NCBI GenBank assembly: GCA_050955045.1
Contig: JBPBQV010000001.1
Coordinates: forward strand, 124,001-188,000
Length of the DNA: 64,000 bases
Reading direction: 5' to 3'
Origin: Mucilaginibacter_A sp050955045
GTDB lineage: Bacteria > Bacteroidota > Bacteroidia > Sphingobacteriales > Sphingobacteriaceae
Position 1 is the stretch's first letter. Every line of letters begins with the position of its first letter. The position numbers and the translations under genes are program-made. Positions 45,520 to 53,955 of the stretch are shown piece after piece. The notes beneath the pieces are model-generated. The model saw only the letters and a list, made by a program, of their open reading frames with translations, did no database searches and was not told where the DNA came from.

Positions 45520-46557
45520 TTAATCTTTAAACCGCACCAAATTCTTTCGGCCAATATCATACGTTAACTTAAACGCCTGCTGACTATCACCCAGATTTCC
45601 CGGAGATTGATGAAAACTCAGAATAAAACTTCCTCTGATCTGGTTAAAAATAAAAGGCGTATAAATTAAATCCAGTCGGTTATACATTTTCTTGCGGTAA
45701 AAAGAGTCACCGTAAGTAATGTTGTGGCCTTGTCCAGCATAAAAATTATCTTTTAGTGCGAAATGTTTTTTTTGCAGAAATACCTCGGCTACAAAACCTT
45801 TCGGAATCTGGAAACCATCTAAACCACGTGTTCTTTCCAGCGAAAGCATTCCGCCAGCCTCAAACGTTAACGAATCAAGGAAAGTTTTATGACTGAAATC
45901 CAAACCAACGCGCAATTGTCCGCCGCCATTATCCCGGATAAAATCATTTGGTAGCAAAACTGCGGCACCGGCATCATGCAGCAACAAAAAATAATGCGAT
46001 AAAAAAAATGGCCCGTACGGATTGGGCAAATACTTTCCGGAAGCACCAAAAATAAACTGCTCACGGTCTACATTAGTTTGGCGGCTTACCCAATCAATCC
46101 AAATCGTTTCTTTTCCCCACGGACTTTGGTAGCTGGTTAACAAACCCTGCACGTTTGGCCGGAAATATTGCAGCGTATCGTTTAACAAAGCAATCGGATA
46201 ATCGGTAATTAAATCCTGCCGTGGGAAGGAACCAATGTCAAAAGTCCAGCCTTTTGTACCGGTGAAATTATAGTAGATAACGGGATCAACTTTACTAAAA
46301 AACGGCTTTTCGCCAAACTCGTGGATGCCATTCACCCCAAATCGAAAATGGTTAACCGAGTCCAGATTAACGCCCAGATCAAGCGCGGCACGTGCGCCAG
46401 AATACGTGCGCGAACGCTCCCGGAAAGCGCTGTATTCGCGGTTATCCATAAAACCAAAACCATTAAAATGGATGTCTACATTTTGGGCGATACTATTTTT
46501 AGTGCATAAAAACAGCATCAGTACGAAAAAACAACAGGTGCGTAAAGTATAATTCAT
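45520..46557 (-). CDS. Predicted outer-membrane beta-barrel protein, family not recognised
   Basis: 345 residues, signal peptide ending SIAQ. The mature protein is rich in alternating aromatic/polar strands (FNGFGFMDNREYSAF, RVGLDFSHKTFLDSLTFEAGGMLSLER, GSFILSFHQS) and looks like a porin or barrel. Its ATG lies 3 bases after the stop of the GT39 gene, so both belong to one operon and may serve the same envelope glycan. An exact GT-form motif (46507-46518) with the full extended A-tract lies in the signal-peptide codons. Confidence 0.7.
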   Translation of the reverse strand: MNYTLRTCCFFVLMLFLCTKNSIAQNVDIHFNGFGFMDNREYSAFRERSRTYSGARAALDLGVNLDSVNHFRFGVNGIHEFGEKPFFSKVDPVIYYNFTGTKGWTFDIGSFPRQDLITDYPIALLNDTLQYFRPNVQGLLTSYQSPWGKETIWIDWVSRQTNVDREQFIFGASGKYLPNPYGPFFLSHYFLLLHDAGAAVLLPNDFIRDNGGGQLRVGLDFSHKTFLDSLTFEAGGMLSLERTRGLDGFQIPKGFVAEVFLQKKHFALKDNFYAGQGHNITYGDSFYRKKMYNRLDLIYTPFIFNQIRGSFILSFHQSPGNLGDSQQAFKLTYDIGRKNLVRFKD

Positions 46558-46560
46558 GTT

Positions 46561-48399
46561 TTATTGGATGTTTAAGTTGATGATTTGACTACTGCGCGGA
46601 CCGGAAAACGGCGTGGTTTTCACAGAAAATAAAAGTGTGTATTTCCCTTTTTGTAACGGTGTTTTTAATTGAAAAGGAAACAATTGCATTTCGCCGGGTT
46701 TTAGTTTAAGCTGATTGAAATCCGGCGAAGCAAACTGTTCACTAATTTGCGTATTTTCCTGCATGATATAAGCTGCTAAAACTACGGTTTGCAATTGTTT
46801 GGCGTTACTAAAATCAACGATTTTTGGATAAGGATTGGTAATTTTTAAGTTAAGGCGCAAGGTTTTTCCGGGAGAAGCAACAATTTTTGTAGCACCGGTT
46901 TTAATTTGGTTTTTCTTGAAATCACTCAAACTCTCAATCCAACTACCATGAAGAATCCCTTGGGCGGTATTTAAATTATCTTTTGTTATTTCTGATGAAG
47001 TAACAATTTGTGTAGTATTTACTTCGATCTGTATTTTTTGATAAGTACGTAAACCATTAATCCAGCCACCATAAAAAATGCCTTTTGGTGTGTTTAGGGT
47101 ATCTTTCGTAATTCCTTCTGAAAATCCTCCGCTTACAAAATATACACGTTTTTGCTGCAAACTATCTTCCAGCGGCCAGATGTCAAACTGGGTTTTGCGG
47201 TAAAAGCGCGAATCGTACGCCACACCTTTCAGCGAGTTGGTATAATAACTGTACCACGACGGATCTTGAAACTGGTCGGGGAAAACTACATAAGCATCGC
47301 CGGCTTTTTGTTTGATTTGCTTCGCCCACTCCGGATTGCCGAAGTAACTTTTGATTACGCCAACTTTCATACTGACTGGGTTTTTTATCATCAACCCAAA
47401 ACGCATCAACAGTAAAAGCAAAATATTAACGTACAAAACTGGTTGCAGCCAGGTTGGTTTTAGTTTGTGTTTGATTGAGATCAAAACTAGCATCACCAGC
47501 GGCAAAAATCCGATGAGCGTCCAATGCGGTTGTACAGCTACTTTTGAAGTATTAATCAGAAAAAAAAGCAGTGTTCCTACAAAATTAAAAAGCAGTGTTT
47601 TGGTAAAAATATCTGTTGCCCGAAAACGGCTCACCTGATAAAACCAGAACCAGCCAACCAGCGGGCCAGCCATAAACAGTTGGCCAACCAAATACAATAA
47701 GGTAAATTCAATTTTATAATAACTGGCAGAACGCTCTACCAAATGATATTTTACGGAAGGAAAATCGTGGTTAATTTGCCAAAAAATATGTGGTAAAAAC
47801 AGTATCAGCGTGAGTATGGCCATCAACCAGAAAGATTTCCGGCTGACTAATTTTGGATTGGCCATCAGCGTAAAAACAACTAAAAGTACCGCGTGGTATT
47901 TACTGTACAAAGCTCCGGCAAGCGACAAACTGAGCAAAACTGTAACAACGGGCGTATCTTTCTCCAAATATTGCTGATAAAAGAAGTAGAACAATGTGCC
48001 GAAAAAGAACAGCGGCGCATCCGGCGTGGTAGTAAAACCGAAAACATGAAAGATGGAAATAGAACTGATCACCAAGATAAACCACTTGGCTTCCACCTGA
48101 TATTTTTTAACAATCTGCCACAAAATCCACCACGAAAAACTGCTTGTAAAAACAGTAAACAGGCGCAAACTTAATTCGTTATGAAACAAATAATCGCCGG
48201 CACGGATGAACAAAGCAACCATCGGCGGATGGTCGAAATAACCCCAATCCAGAAAACGCGAGTAAATCCAATAGTAAGCTTCGTCCGGATGAACCTCTGT
48301 AAAATAGCTTTGCAGCAGGTTAACCAGGCTCCAAACCAACAGAAAATACTTTACAGCTTTATTTGATGAAGTTTGATGCTGAGCCAATATTTCAGCCAT
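46561..48399 (-). CDS. GT39/ArnT-like membrane glycosyltransferase
   Basis: 612 residues. N-terminal GT-C motif EVHPDEAYYWIYSRFLDWGYFDHPP with the catalytic Asp-Glu pair, then about ten membrane helices to ~residue 365. The C-terminal part is soluble, with a head part, then a direct repeat of ~35 residues (TKDTLNTPKGIFYGGW ... and TKDNLNTAQGILHGSW ...), and a beta-sandwich at the end. It should transfer a lipid-linked sugar to a lipid or protein on the periplasmic side. Operon with the barrel protein downstream. Exact motif at 47794-47805. Confidence 0.87.
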   Translation of the reverse strand: MAEILAQHQTSSNKAVKYFLLVWSLVNLLQSYFTEVHPDEAYYWIYSRFLDWGYFDHPPMVALFIRAGDYLFHNELSLRLFTVFTSSFSWWILWQIVKKYQVEAKWFILVISSISIFHVFGFTTTPDAPLFFFGTLFYFFYQQYLEKDTPVVTVLLSLSLAGALYSKYHAVLLVVFTLMANPKLVSRKSFWLMAILTLILFLPHIFWQINHDFPSVKYHLVERSASYYKIEFTLLYLVGQLFMAGPLVGWFWFYQVSRFRATDIFTKTLLFNFVGTLLFFLINTSKVAVQPHWTLIGFLPLVMLVLISIKHKLKPTWLQPVLYVNILLLLLMRFGLMIKNPVSMKVGVIKSYFGNPEWAKQIKQKAGDAYVVFPDQFQDPSWYSYYTNSLKGVAYDSRFYRKTQFDIWPLEDSLQQKRVYFVSGGFSEGITKDTLNTPKGIFYGGWINGLRTYQKIQIEVNTTQIVTSSEITKDNLNTAQGILHGSWIESLSDFKKNQIKTGATKIVASPGKTLRLNLKITNPYPKIVDFSNAKQLQTVVLAAYIMQENTQISEQFASPDFNQLKLKPGEMQLFPFQLKTPLQKGKYTLLFSVKTTPFSGPRSSQIINLNIQ

Positions 48400-48458
48400 A
48401 TTTACCAGTGATCATGAAGCGCAAAAGTAATTATTTGAGGTTAACAATTTTTAGTTGA

Positions 48459-48470
48459 TAAAAACAGTAT
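48459..48470 (-). repeat. Reiterated motif (GT form), single copy
   Basis: Read on the minus strand: exact ATACTGTTTTTA then TCAACTAAAAATT, 5 bases past the end of the proline dehydrogenase gene. Confidence 0.8.
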
Positions 48471-48474
48471 CGGC

Positions 48475-49674
48475 TCAAATCCTGCGTCGGTTTTTTTCTT
48501 TGCTGATCAAATCCAATTCCCGGCTGGTTTGTCCGGCGATAGCTGTATTTTCCTGAGCCCTTCTAAATAAATACGGCAATACTGCTTTTACCGGCCCAAA
48601 AGGCACATATTTGGCAACATTGTAACCCGCGTTGGCCAGGTTAAAACTCAAGTTATCGCTCATGCCCAGCAGCTGCGAAAAATAAACATGCGGATGATTG
48701 TGCGCAACTTGCTGCTCGTTCAACAAATCAGCAAGCAGTTTGCAGCTTTGCTCGTTATGCGTTCCGGCTACAAAAGCAATGCGGTTTAAATGTTCCATAC
48801 AAAAATTAAGTGCCAGGTTATAATCACGGTCTGTGGCTGTTTTATCTGGCTGAATTAAAGTTGCATAACCTTTTTCGGCAGCACGTTTATTCTCTTTTTC
48901 CATGTATGCACCGCGCACCAGCTTGGCGCCTAATAAAAAATTTTCTTCAGTAGCTGCTTTATAATCTGCTTTAAGCGATGCTAATTTATCACGGCGGTAA
49001 AGCTGATAAGTATTATAAACCACTACTTTTTGCTGATTGTATTGTCGCATCATGTTCAGTGCCAGCAAATCAATCGTGCGTTGTATCCAGGTTTCTTCGG
49101 CATCAATCATCACGAGCACATTTAAATCAAAAGCGGTTTGGCAAATCATGTCCACGCGGTCAAATATCTTTTGCCATGCAATTTCTTCTTCGGTAGAGAA
49201 AGTTAAACCAGCATCTGCTTTTTCTAAAATATCAAAACTGCCTACGCCGGTAACTTTAAAAACCGTTAACGGAATCGCTTTATCACCTTTTGCTCTTTTT
49301 ATCGTAGCAATTATTTGATCGCGCGTGGCATCAAAAACAGCTTCTTCATCTTCGCCTTCTACAGAATAATCCAGGATTGTTCCCACATTTCCGGATTGCA
49401 GATTTTTGATAGCTGGTTCGCATTCGGCAATGGTTTCGCCTCCACAGAAATGATTGAAAATAGTTGATTTAACTAGTGATTTGATTGGCAGACCAATTTT
49501 AAAAGCAAAATTAGTGATTGGCGGACCGATTTTAACCAAAAAATTCAGGTTGATAATCCTGAACAACCAGTAAGCACGCTTCAGATCAGCGTTACTTTCG
49601 TGGCGAAAAGCAATTTCTGTATTTTCAAAAGATAAAGGCGTACTTTTAATTGTTTGACCGGGCCGGATTTCCAT
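48475..49674 (-). CDS. Proline dehydrogenase
   Basis: 399 residues. TIM-barrel PRODH with the FAD/substrate motifs VMIDAEETWIQ, LLGAKLVRGAYMEKE, FVAGTHNEQSC and the C-terminal FGPVKAVLPYLFRRAQEN. It oxidises proline to pyrroline-5-carboxylate at the membrane. It is the single-domain form common in Bacteroidetes, not the PutA fusion. It is divergent from the S4-domain/aroB genes. Confidence 0.93.
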   Translation of the reverse strand: MEIRPGQTIKSTPLSFENTEIAFRHESNADLKRAYWLFRIINLNFLVKIGPPITNFAFKIGLPIKSLVKSTIFNHFCGGETIAECEPAIKNLQSGNVGTILDYSVEGEDEEAVFDATRDQIIATIKRAKGDKAIPLTVFKVTGVGSFDILEKADAGLTFSTEEEIAWQKIFDRVDMICQTAFDLNVLVMIDAEETWIQRTIDLLALNMMRQYNQQKVVVYNTYQLYRRDKLASLKADYKAATEENFLLGAKLVRGAYMEKENKRAAEKGYATLIQPDKTATDRDYNLALNFCMEHLNRIAFVAGTHNEQSCKLLADLLNEQQVAHNHPHVYFSQLLGMSDNLSFNLANAGYNVAKYVPFGPVKAVLPYLFRRAQENTAIAGQTSRELDLISKEKNRRRI

Positions 49675-49742
49675 TTGACAAAATTAGATATTGAACAACA
49701 GAATAACGTCTGCTCATTTCAATTTTATATTTTTGCAGCCTC

Positions 49743-49949
49743 ATGATCGAATTTAAATTAGAAGGCGAATTTATCGCGATGATACAATTATTAAAAGCAG
49801 CCGGATTGGTGCAAACCGGCGGCGAAGCGCAAATAATGGTAACCGAAGGAAAAGTAAAATACAACGGCGAAGTTGATTTTCGTAAAAGGCTCAAAGTAAG
49901 AGTTGGCGACATTATTACTTTTAACGGCCAGAAAATCCACGTTATTTAA
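49743..49949 (+). CDS. Small S4-domain RNA-binding protein (YbcJ-like)
   Basis: 68 residues, nearly all one S4 fold: FIAMIQLLKAAGLVQTGGEAQIMVTEGKVKYNGEVDFRKRLKVRVGD. Preceded by TATTTTTG (49728-49735), a fit to the -7 element 7 bases before the ATG. It ends 2 bases before aroB, so they are co-transcribed. The RNA target is unknown. Confidence 0.88.
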   Translation: MIEFKLEGEFIAMIQLLKAAGLVQTGGEAQIMVTEGKVKYNGEVDFRKRLKVRVGDIITFNGQKIHVI

Positions 49950-49951
49950 GT

Positions 49952-51007
49952 ATGGAAACGATACAAAGTATTTCGTACCCGGTTATTTTCAATAATGATT
50001 TTGCCGCATTGAACCAGTTTTTGCAGGAGAAGAATTACAGCAAAATATTTTTTCTGGTGGACGAAAATAGCGAAAAATATTGCCTGCCGTTACTGATCGA
50101 AAACTTGGAAATCACAGATTATGATTTGATTGAGGTTACCTCCGGCGAAGAAAACAAGAACATTGATTTTTGCATCGGCATCTGGCGGATGCTGATTGAT
50201 TTTGGTGCAGATCGCAACAGTTTGCTCATCAACGTTGGCGGTGGCGTAATTACGGATATGGGCGGTTTTGCTGCATCAACTTTTAAAAGAGGAATTGATT
50301 TTGTGCAGGTTCCAACTACTTTGCTTTCTCAGGTGGATGCTTCTGTAGGCGGCAAAACCGGCATCGATATGGATCATCTGAAAAATATCATCGGTACGTT
50401 TGCGCAACCTAAAGCTGTTTTTATCAACACAAATTTCCTGAAAACTTTACCACAGCGGCAATTGGTTTCGGGTTTTGCGGAGATGTTGAAACACGGTTTA
50501 ATAGCCGATCGCAACTATTTTTACCTGCTAAAAGAAGCATCGCCGGAAAACATTGTTCCGGCTTTGATCCGTCATTCGGTAGAACTTAAAAATAATGTGG
50601 TTTTGCAGGATCCGGAAGAAAAAGGTTTGCGCAAAATCCTGAATTTCGGCCATACCGTTGGCCACGCGGTAGAAAGTTTTTCTTTGCAAGAAGGCCAAAG
50701 CCCGTTGTCGCACGGCGAAGCAATTGCAATCGGTATGATTTGTGAAGCTTATCTGTCAACTCAAAAAACAGGTTTATCAGCAGCAGAACTGGAAGAAATA
50801 GTAACCACGTTCAATCAGTTTTACGAAAAATATACGATAAAAGAAGCATCGGTTCCGGCTTTGATCGAACTGATGAAAAGCGATAAAAAGAATACTTCCG
50901 GTCAGATTAACTGTTCGTTATTGACGCAAATCGGACAATGTACTATTGATAATTTCTGCAATGAAGATGAACTTTGCGAAAGTTTATTTTTCTACCTTAA
51001 TTGTTAA
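49952..51007 (+). CDS. aroB: 3-Dehydroquinate synthase
   Basis: 351 residues. Signatures: INVGGGVITDMGGFAASTFKRGIDFVQVPTTLLSQVDASVGGKTGID (NAD and substrate loop), GFAEMLKHGLIAD, LNFGHTVGHAVES with the zinc His residues. Second step of the shikimate pathway. It is separated from pheA-aroF-aroA-aroC by a desaturase-like gene and a pseudogene. Two exact inverted motif copies (50529-50540, 50838-50849) both fall in codons for KEAS. Confidence 0.96.
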   Translation: METIQSISYPVIFNNDFAALNQFLQEKNYSKIFFLVDENSEKYCLPLLIENLEITDYDLIEVTSGEENKNIDFCIGIWRMLIDFGADRNSLLINVGGGVITDMGGFAASTFKRGIDFVQVPTTLLSQVDASVGGKTGIDMDHLKNIIGTFAQPKAVFINTNFLKTLPQRQLVSGFAEMLKHGLIADRNYFYLLKEASPENIVPALIRHSVELKNNVVLQDPEEKGLRKILNFGHTVGHAVESFSLQEGQSPLSHGEAIAIGMICEAYLSTQKTGLSAAELEEIVTTFNQFYEKYTIKEASVPALIELMKSDKKNTSGQINCSLLTQIGQCTIDNFCNEDELCESLFFYLNC

Positions 51008-51008
51008 T

Positions 51009-51908
51009 ATGTTTGGTTTAGATCATAAAAATGAAGCCGCAGCAGGATTATTTGCCCTGCTGATTATCCTCACCATTGTTGAGATGTATTTCAGCTACCG
51101 TGAAGACCGGAAATATTATGAGAAACGTGATACCTGGACGAATATTTACTTAACCAGCTTAACATTTTTTATTAATCTTGCGGTTAAAGGTGCTACCTTT
51201 TTTGTATTGAATTATTTTTACCAGTTCCGCTTGTTTCAAATCCAAAATGTAATACTTTATTGGTTTGTGCTGGTTGCCACGCAGGATTTTTTATACTGGG
51301 TTTTGCATTATGTGGGCCATTATTCGCGCATGTTTTGGGCGATGCACGTTACACATCATTCTTCCGAACATTTTAATTTAACAACGGGTTTCCGGTCAAC
51401 TGTTTTTGAACCGCTTTATCGCGTGTTTTTTTATTTGCCATTAGCGATAATGGGCTTCTCCGCAATGGATATTTTGTACGCGTATTTACTTACTCAACTA
51501 TATGGAAATCTGGTACATACGCAGGCAGAAATCAACTTCCCGAAATGGTACAGTTATATTTTTGTAACGCCGGCACATCATCGCATTCATCATGCTTCCA
51601 ACGTTCCGTATCTGGACAAAAATATGGGAATGCTTTTTATCATTTGGGACCGAATGTTTGGTACTTATCAGGAAGATTTGCCAGAACCAATTAAATACGG
51701 TTTGACAACGCAACCAGAAGATATGGGCGCCGTAAATATCATTTTCCACGAATGGAAAGCATTAATTGCTGATGTAAAAAAAGCACCAACCTTTTCTAAT
51801 AAAGTTAAATATCTGGTAATGCCTCCGGGCTGGAGCCATGATGGCAGCACGCAGATTGCTAAGGTGATGCAGCAAGAATATTATGCGGAGCTGGAACGAA
51901 TAAAATAA
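51009..51908 (+). CDS. Sterol desaturase/fatty acid hydroxylase family membrane protein
   Basis: About 299 residues from the ATG at 51009, one base after the aroB stop. Four to five membrane helices and the eight-histidine di-iron motifs: DFLYWVLHYVGHYSRMFWAMHVTHHSSEHF and TPAHHRIHHASN with HTQAE. Members hydroxylate or desaturate lipids, including ornithine or sphingo-lipids in bacteria; the substrate here is unknown. Co-transcription with aroB is likely from spacing only. Confidence 0.88.
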   Translation: MFGLDHKNEAAAGLFALLIILTIVEMYFSYREDRKYYEKRDTWTNIYLTSLTFFINLAVKGATFFVLNYFYQFRLFQIQNVILYWFVLVATQDFLYWVLHYVGHYSRMFWAMHVTHHSSEHFNLTTGFRSTVFEPLYRVFFYLPLAIMGFSAMDILYAYLLTQLYGNLVHTQAEINFPKWYSYIFVTPAHHRIHHASNVPYLDKNMGMLFIIWDRMFGTYQEDLPEPIKYGLTTQPEDMGAVNIIFHEWKALIADVKKAPTFSNKVKYLVMPPGWSHDGSTQIAKVMQQEYYAELERIK

Positions 51909-51961
51909 TCATAGATTTTAGATAACTTTATGGTATTGTAATACTAAAAGTTATCTAAATC

Positions 51962-52843
51962 GTGTGTAATTTAGTTTCAAAGCTGCAGTACAAAACCTAT
52001 GAAACAGGTGAATATTCTGATGAAGAAGCCAGAAATCTCGAAGAAACGTTAATACTCATTCAAGATTTTCCTTGGGAAGAACAACGGCATCTGATAGATA
52101 TTAAAATAACCGGCCCTTCTGTAACTATTCAAAATGATGAAGGTGCTTATTTGAAACTTGGATTATTTTTCAACAATAAATTCTGTGTGTATTTATTTGA
52201 TTAAGCTAGTCATTTTTATGAGGCACATTTTTCTACCTTAAAAGAAGCATGCGAAGTTGTAGTAGACTTTTTCGGTGGTCAATTATCTTACGAAAAATTT
52301 GAAAAGCATAACTTTAGCTTTAATAGAAAACACTACTTTTTTACTAAGTTGTTTTATTATAAAATTGGTTGGCAACAAGCATTAGCTATTCTTCCGATGG
52401 CAATAGTAAGCTTTTACTTCTTATGCATTTTTTATTTAGTTTTTAAATCAGACAATACTCATTTATATAACGATACTCCTTTTTTTGCTAAATTGTTGTT
52501 TCCAGCTTTTTCGGTCTTTTTTATTTTCCGACTGATTTATTTAATTTATCGTTGCTATACCAGTAGAGATTTTTGTTTGGAGCTTTCTCAGGGTAAAAAC
52601 ACTTTCGCTTTTACTCAAAAAGAAGTTACACACACTTACCTTAAAAGTAATATTGAGAAAATTATTATTTACGGAAGCGACGGAGGCAAAGCAAAAAATT
52701 GGTTGGGATTTAGTGAAATTTATTTCAAAGATGGTACAGCACTAAGATTTTCTAACATCCTAATTGATGTATTATCTTTTAGAAGTAAATTCCCACAAGA
52801 GCTTATTATACGAAGCTCAAAAAGTCAATACTTGATATTTTGA
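51962..52843 (+). pseudogene. Uncharacterised two-helix membrane protein gene with one in-frame stop
   Basis: A GTG-started frame of 80 codons ends at TAA (52202-52204) after VYLFD. The same frame then continues without a break (ASHFYEAHFSTLKEACEVVVDFFGG) into two membrane helices near 52370-52550 and a C-terminal domain (LELSQGKNTFAFTQKEV ... RFSNILID) to 52843. Together it is one 294-codon gene: soluble N-terminal domain, two helices, PH-like tail. No family was recognised. An exact inverted motif copy (52239-52250) lies after the stop. The second part alone could restart at 52349 from a TTG, but would lack a proper N terminus. Confidence 0.6.
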
Positions 52844-52884
52844 GATAACTTAAAATATTTTCCATAATTAATTAACATTTTTTC

Positions 52885-52914
52885 TTGACAATCTCATTTT
52901 TCCGTGTACATTTG
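52885..52914 (+). promoter_or_regulatory. Promoter of the pheA operon
   Basis: TTG (52885-52887), 19 bases, TACATTTG (52907-52914): full match to the Bacteroidetes TTG-N19-TANNTTTG pattern, same spacing as tRNA-Gln. Transcription should begin near 52921, leaving a leader of about 160 bases before pheA. Confidence 0.8.
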
Positions 52915-52931
52915 AAAACGCAAACACAACA

Positions 52932-52997
52932 ATGACAATTAACAACACCTTCTTTTTTGGTTTCTTCTACTTTTACTTTAGTGGTAACCGGGACTGA
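52932..52997 (+). CDS. pheL: Phenylalanine-rich leader peptide of the pheA operon
   Basis: A 21-codon ORF just after the promoter. Codons 7-9, 11-12, 14 and 16 are Phe and 13 and 15 are Tyr: 9 aromatic residues within 10 positions (FFFGFFYFYF). It ends SGNRD then TGA. The last codons contain ACCGGGACT (52987-52995), which can pair with the 5' arm of the downstream terminator. A ribosome stalled at the Phe codons would leave this segment free to form an antiterminator; a ribosome at the stop codon would cover it and let the terminator form. This is an attenuation leader by its layout, although not described from any reference here. Confidence 0.88.
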   Translation: MTINNTFFFGFFYFYFSGNRD

Positions 52998-53031
52998 TTT
53001 GTTGCATTTTTAAATAAAGAAACAAAACATC

Positions 53032-53064
53032 AAAAAGTCCCGGCCCAAACAGCCGGGACTTTTT
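53032..53064 (+). terminator. Attenuator terminator before pheA
   Basis: Perfect 13-base arms (AAAAAGTCCCGGC, 53032-53044; complement 53052-53064 ending TTTTT) with a seven-base loop. The 5' arm AGTCCCGG(T) is also complementary to ACCGGGACT in the leader ORF, so the two pairings exclude each other. Confidence 0.9.
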
Positions 53065-53079
53065 GCATTTATAAGCATC

Positions 53080-53910
53080 ATGAACAAACCACGCGTTGCC
53101 ATACAAGGCATCAAAGCTTCTTTTCATCAGGAGGCCGCAGTTAAATTTTTCGGTGAGGATATTGAACTGGTAGAATGTACTTCTTTTAAGCAGACTTTTG
53201 AAGCACTGAGCCGCAAAGAAGCTGATTACGTGGTAATGGCAATAGAAAACAGCATTGCCGGAAGTTTGCTGCCCAACTATTCGCTGATGATGAACTACAA
53301 TTTCCCGGTTGTTGGCGAAGTTTCTCTGCGGATACAATTGCATCTTTTGGCTTATCCGGGCGTAAAATTTGAAGATGTAAAATTTGCCATCTCCCACCCG
53401 ATTGCGCTGCGGCAATGTGTTGATTTTATGGAAGAATATCCGCAGATTAAAATCATTGAAAGCAGCGATACAGCGGCGTGTGCTAAACGTGTCCATGATG
53501 AAAAACTGTTGGATACCGTTGCCATTGCCAATACGATGGCGGCGAAATTATACGAATTGAATCCGCTGGAAAAACGCATCGAATCCAACAAAAAGAACTT
53601 TACCCGTTTCTTAATTTTAGCCGATAAACAAAGCATTGCGGTTACCAATCCCAACAAAGCATCCTTGTGTTTTCAGGCTGGGAACGAGGTTGGTTCGCTG
53701 GCAAAAATTTTAAACGCGTTTGCCGAGCATGAAGTTAACCTCAGCAAAATTCAATCAATGCCGGTTTTGGGCAAACCAAACGAATACAACTTTTATGCGG
53801 ATGTAGAATGGAAAGAATCTGCACAATATGATTCGGCCATAAAAAAAGTGTTGAAACATGCTCATAACTTCAATATTTTAGGCGAATACCGCAAAAACGA
53901 CAAAATATAA
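53080..53910 (+). CDS. pheA: Prephenate dehydratase
   Basis: 276 residues: PDT catalytic domain (QGIKASFHQEAAVKFF, MAIENSIAGSLLPNY, ISHPIALRQC, KKNFTRFLIL with the catalytic Thr of TRF) and C-terminal ACT domain (~195-270). The usual ESRP of the Phe-binding site reads QSMP (KIQSMPVLG), so feedback binding may differ. It makes phenylpyruvate for phenylalanine. First gene of the attenuated operon; followed by aroF-CM after 45 bases containing a motif copy. Confidence 0.95.
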   Translation: MNKPRVAIQGIKASFHQEAAVKFFGEDIELVECTSFKQTFEALSRKEADYVVMAIENSIAGSLLPNYSLMMNYNFPVVGEVSLRIQLHLLAYPGVKFEDVKFAISHPIALRQCVDFMEEYPQIKIIESSDTAACAKRVHDEKLLDTVAIANTMAAKLYELNPLEKRIESNKKNFTRFLILADKQSIAVTNPNKASLCFQAGNEVGSLAKILNAFAEHEVNLSKIQSMPVLGKPNEYNFYADVEWKESAQYDSAIKKVLKHAHNFNILGEYRKNDKI

Positions 53911-53911
53911 C

Positions 53912-53923
53912 ATACTTCTTTTA
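53912..53923 (+). repeat. Reiterated motif after pheA
   Basis: Exact ATACTTCTTTTA with GCACATAAAAATC, starting one base after the pheA stop codon. It is inside the presumed operon. Confidence 0.8.
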
Positions 53924-53955
53924 GCACATAAAAATCTACATTAAACCCCATTATT

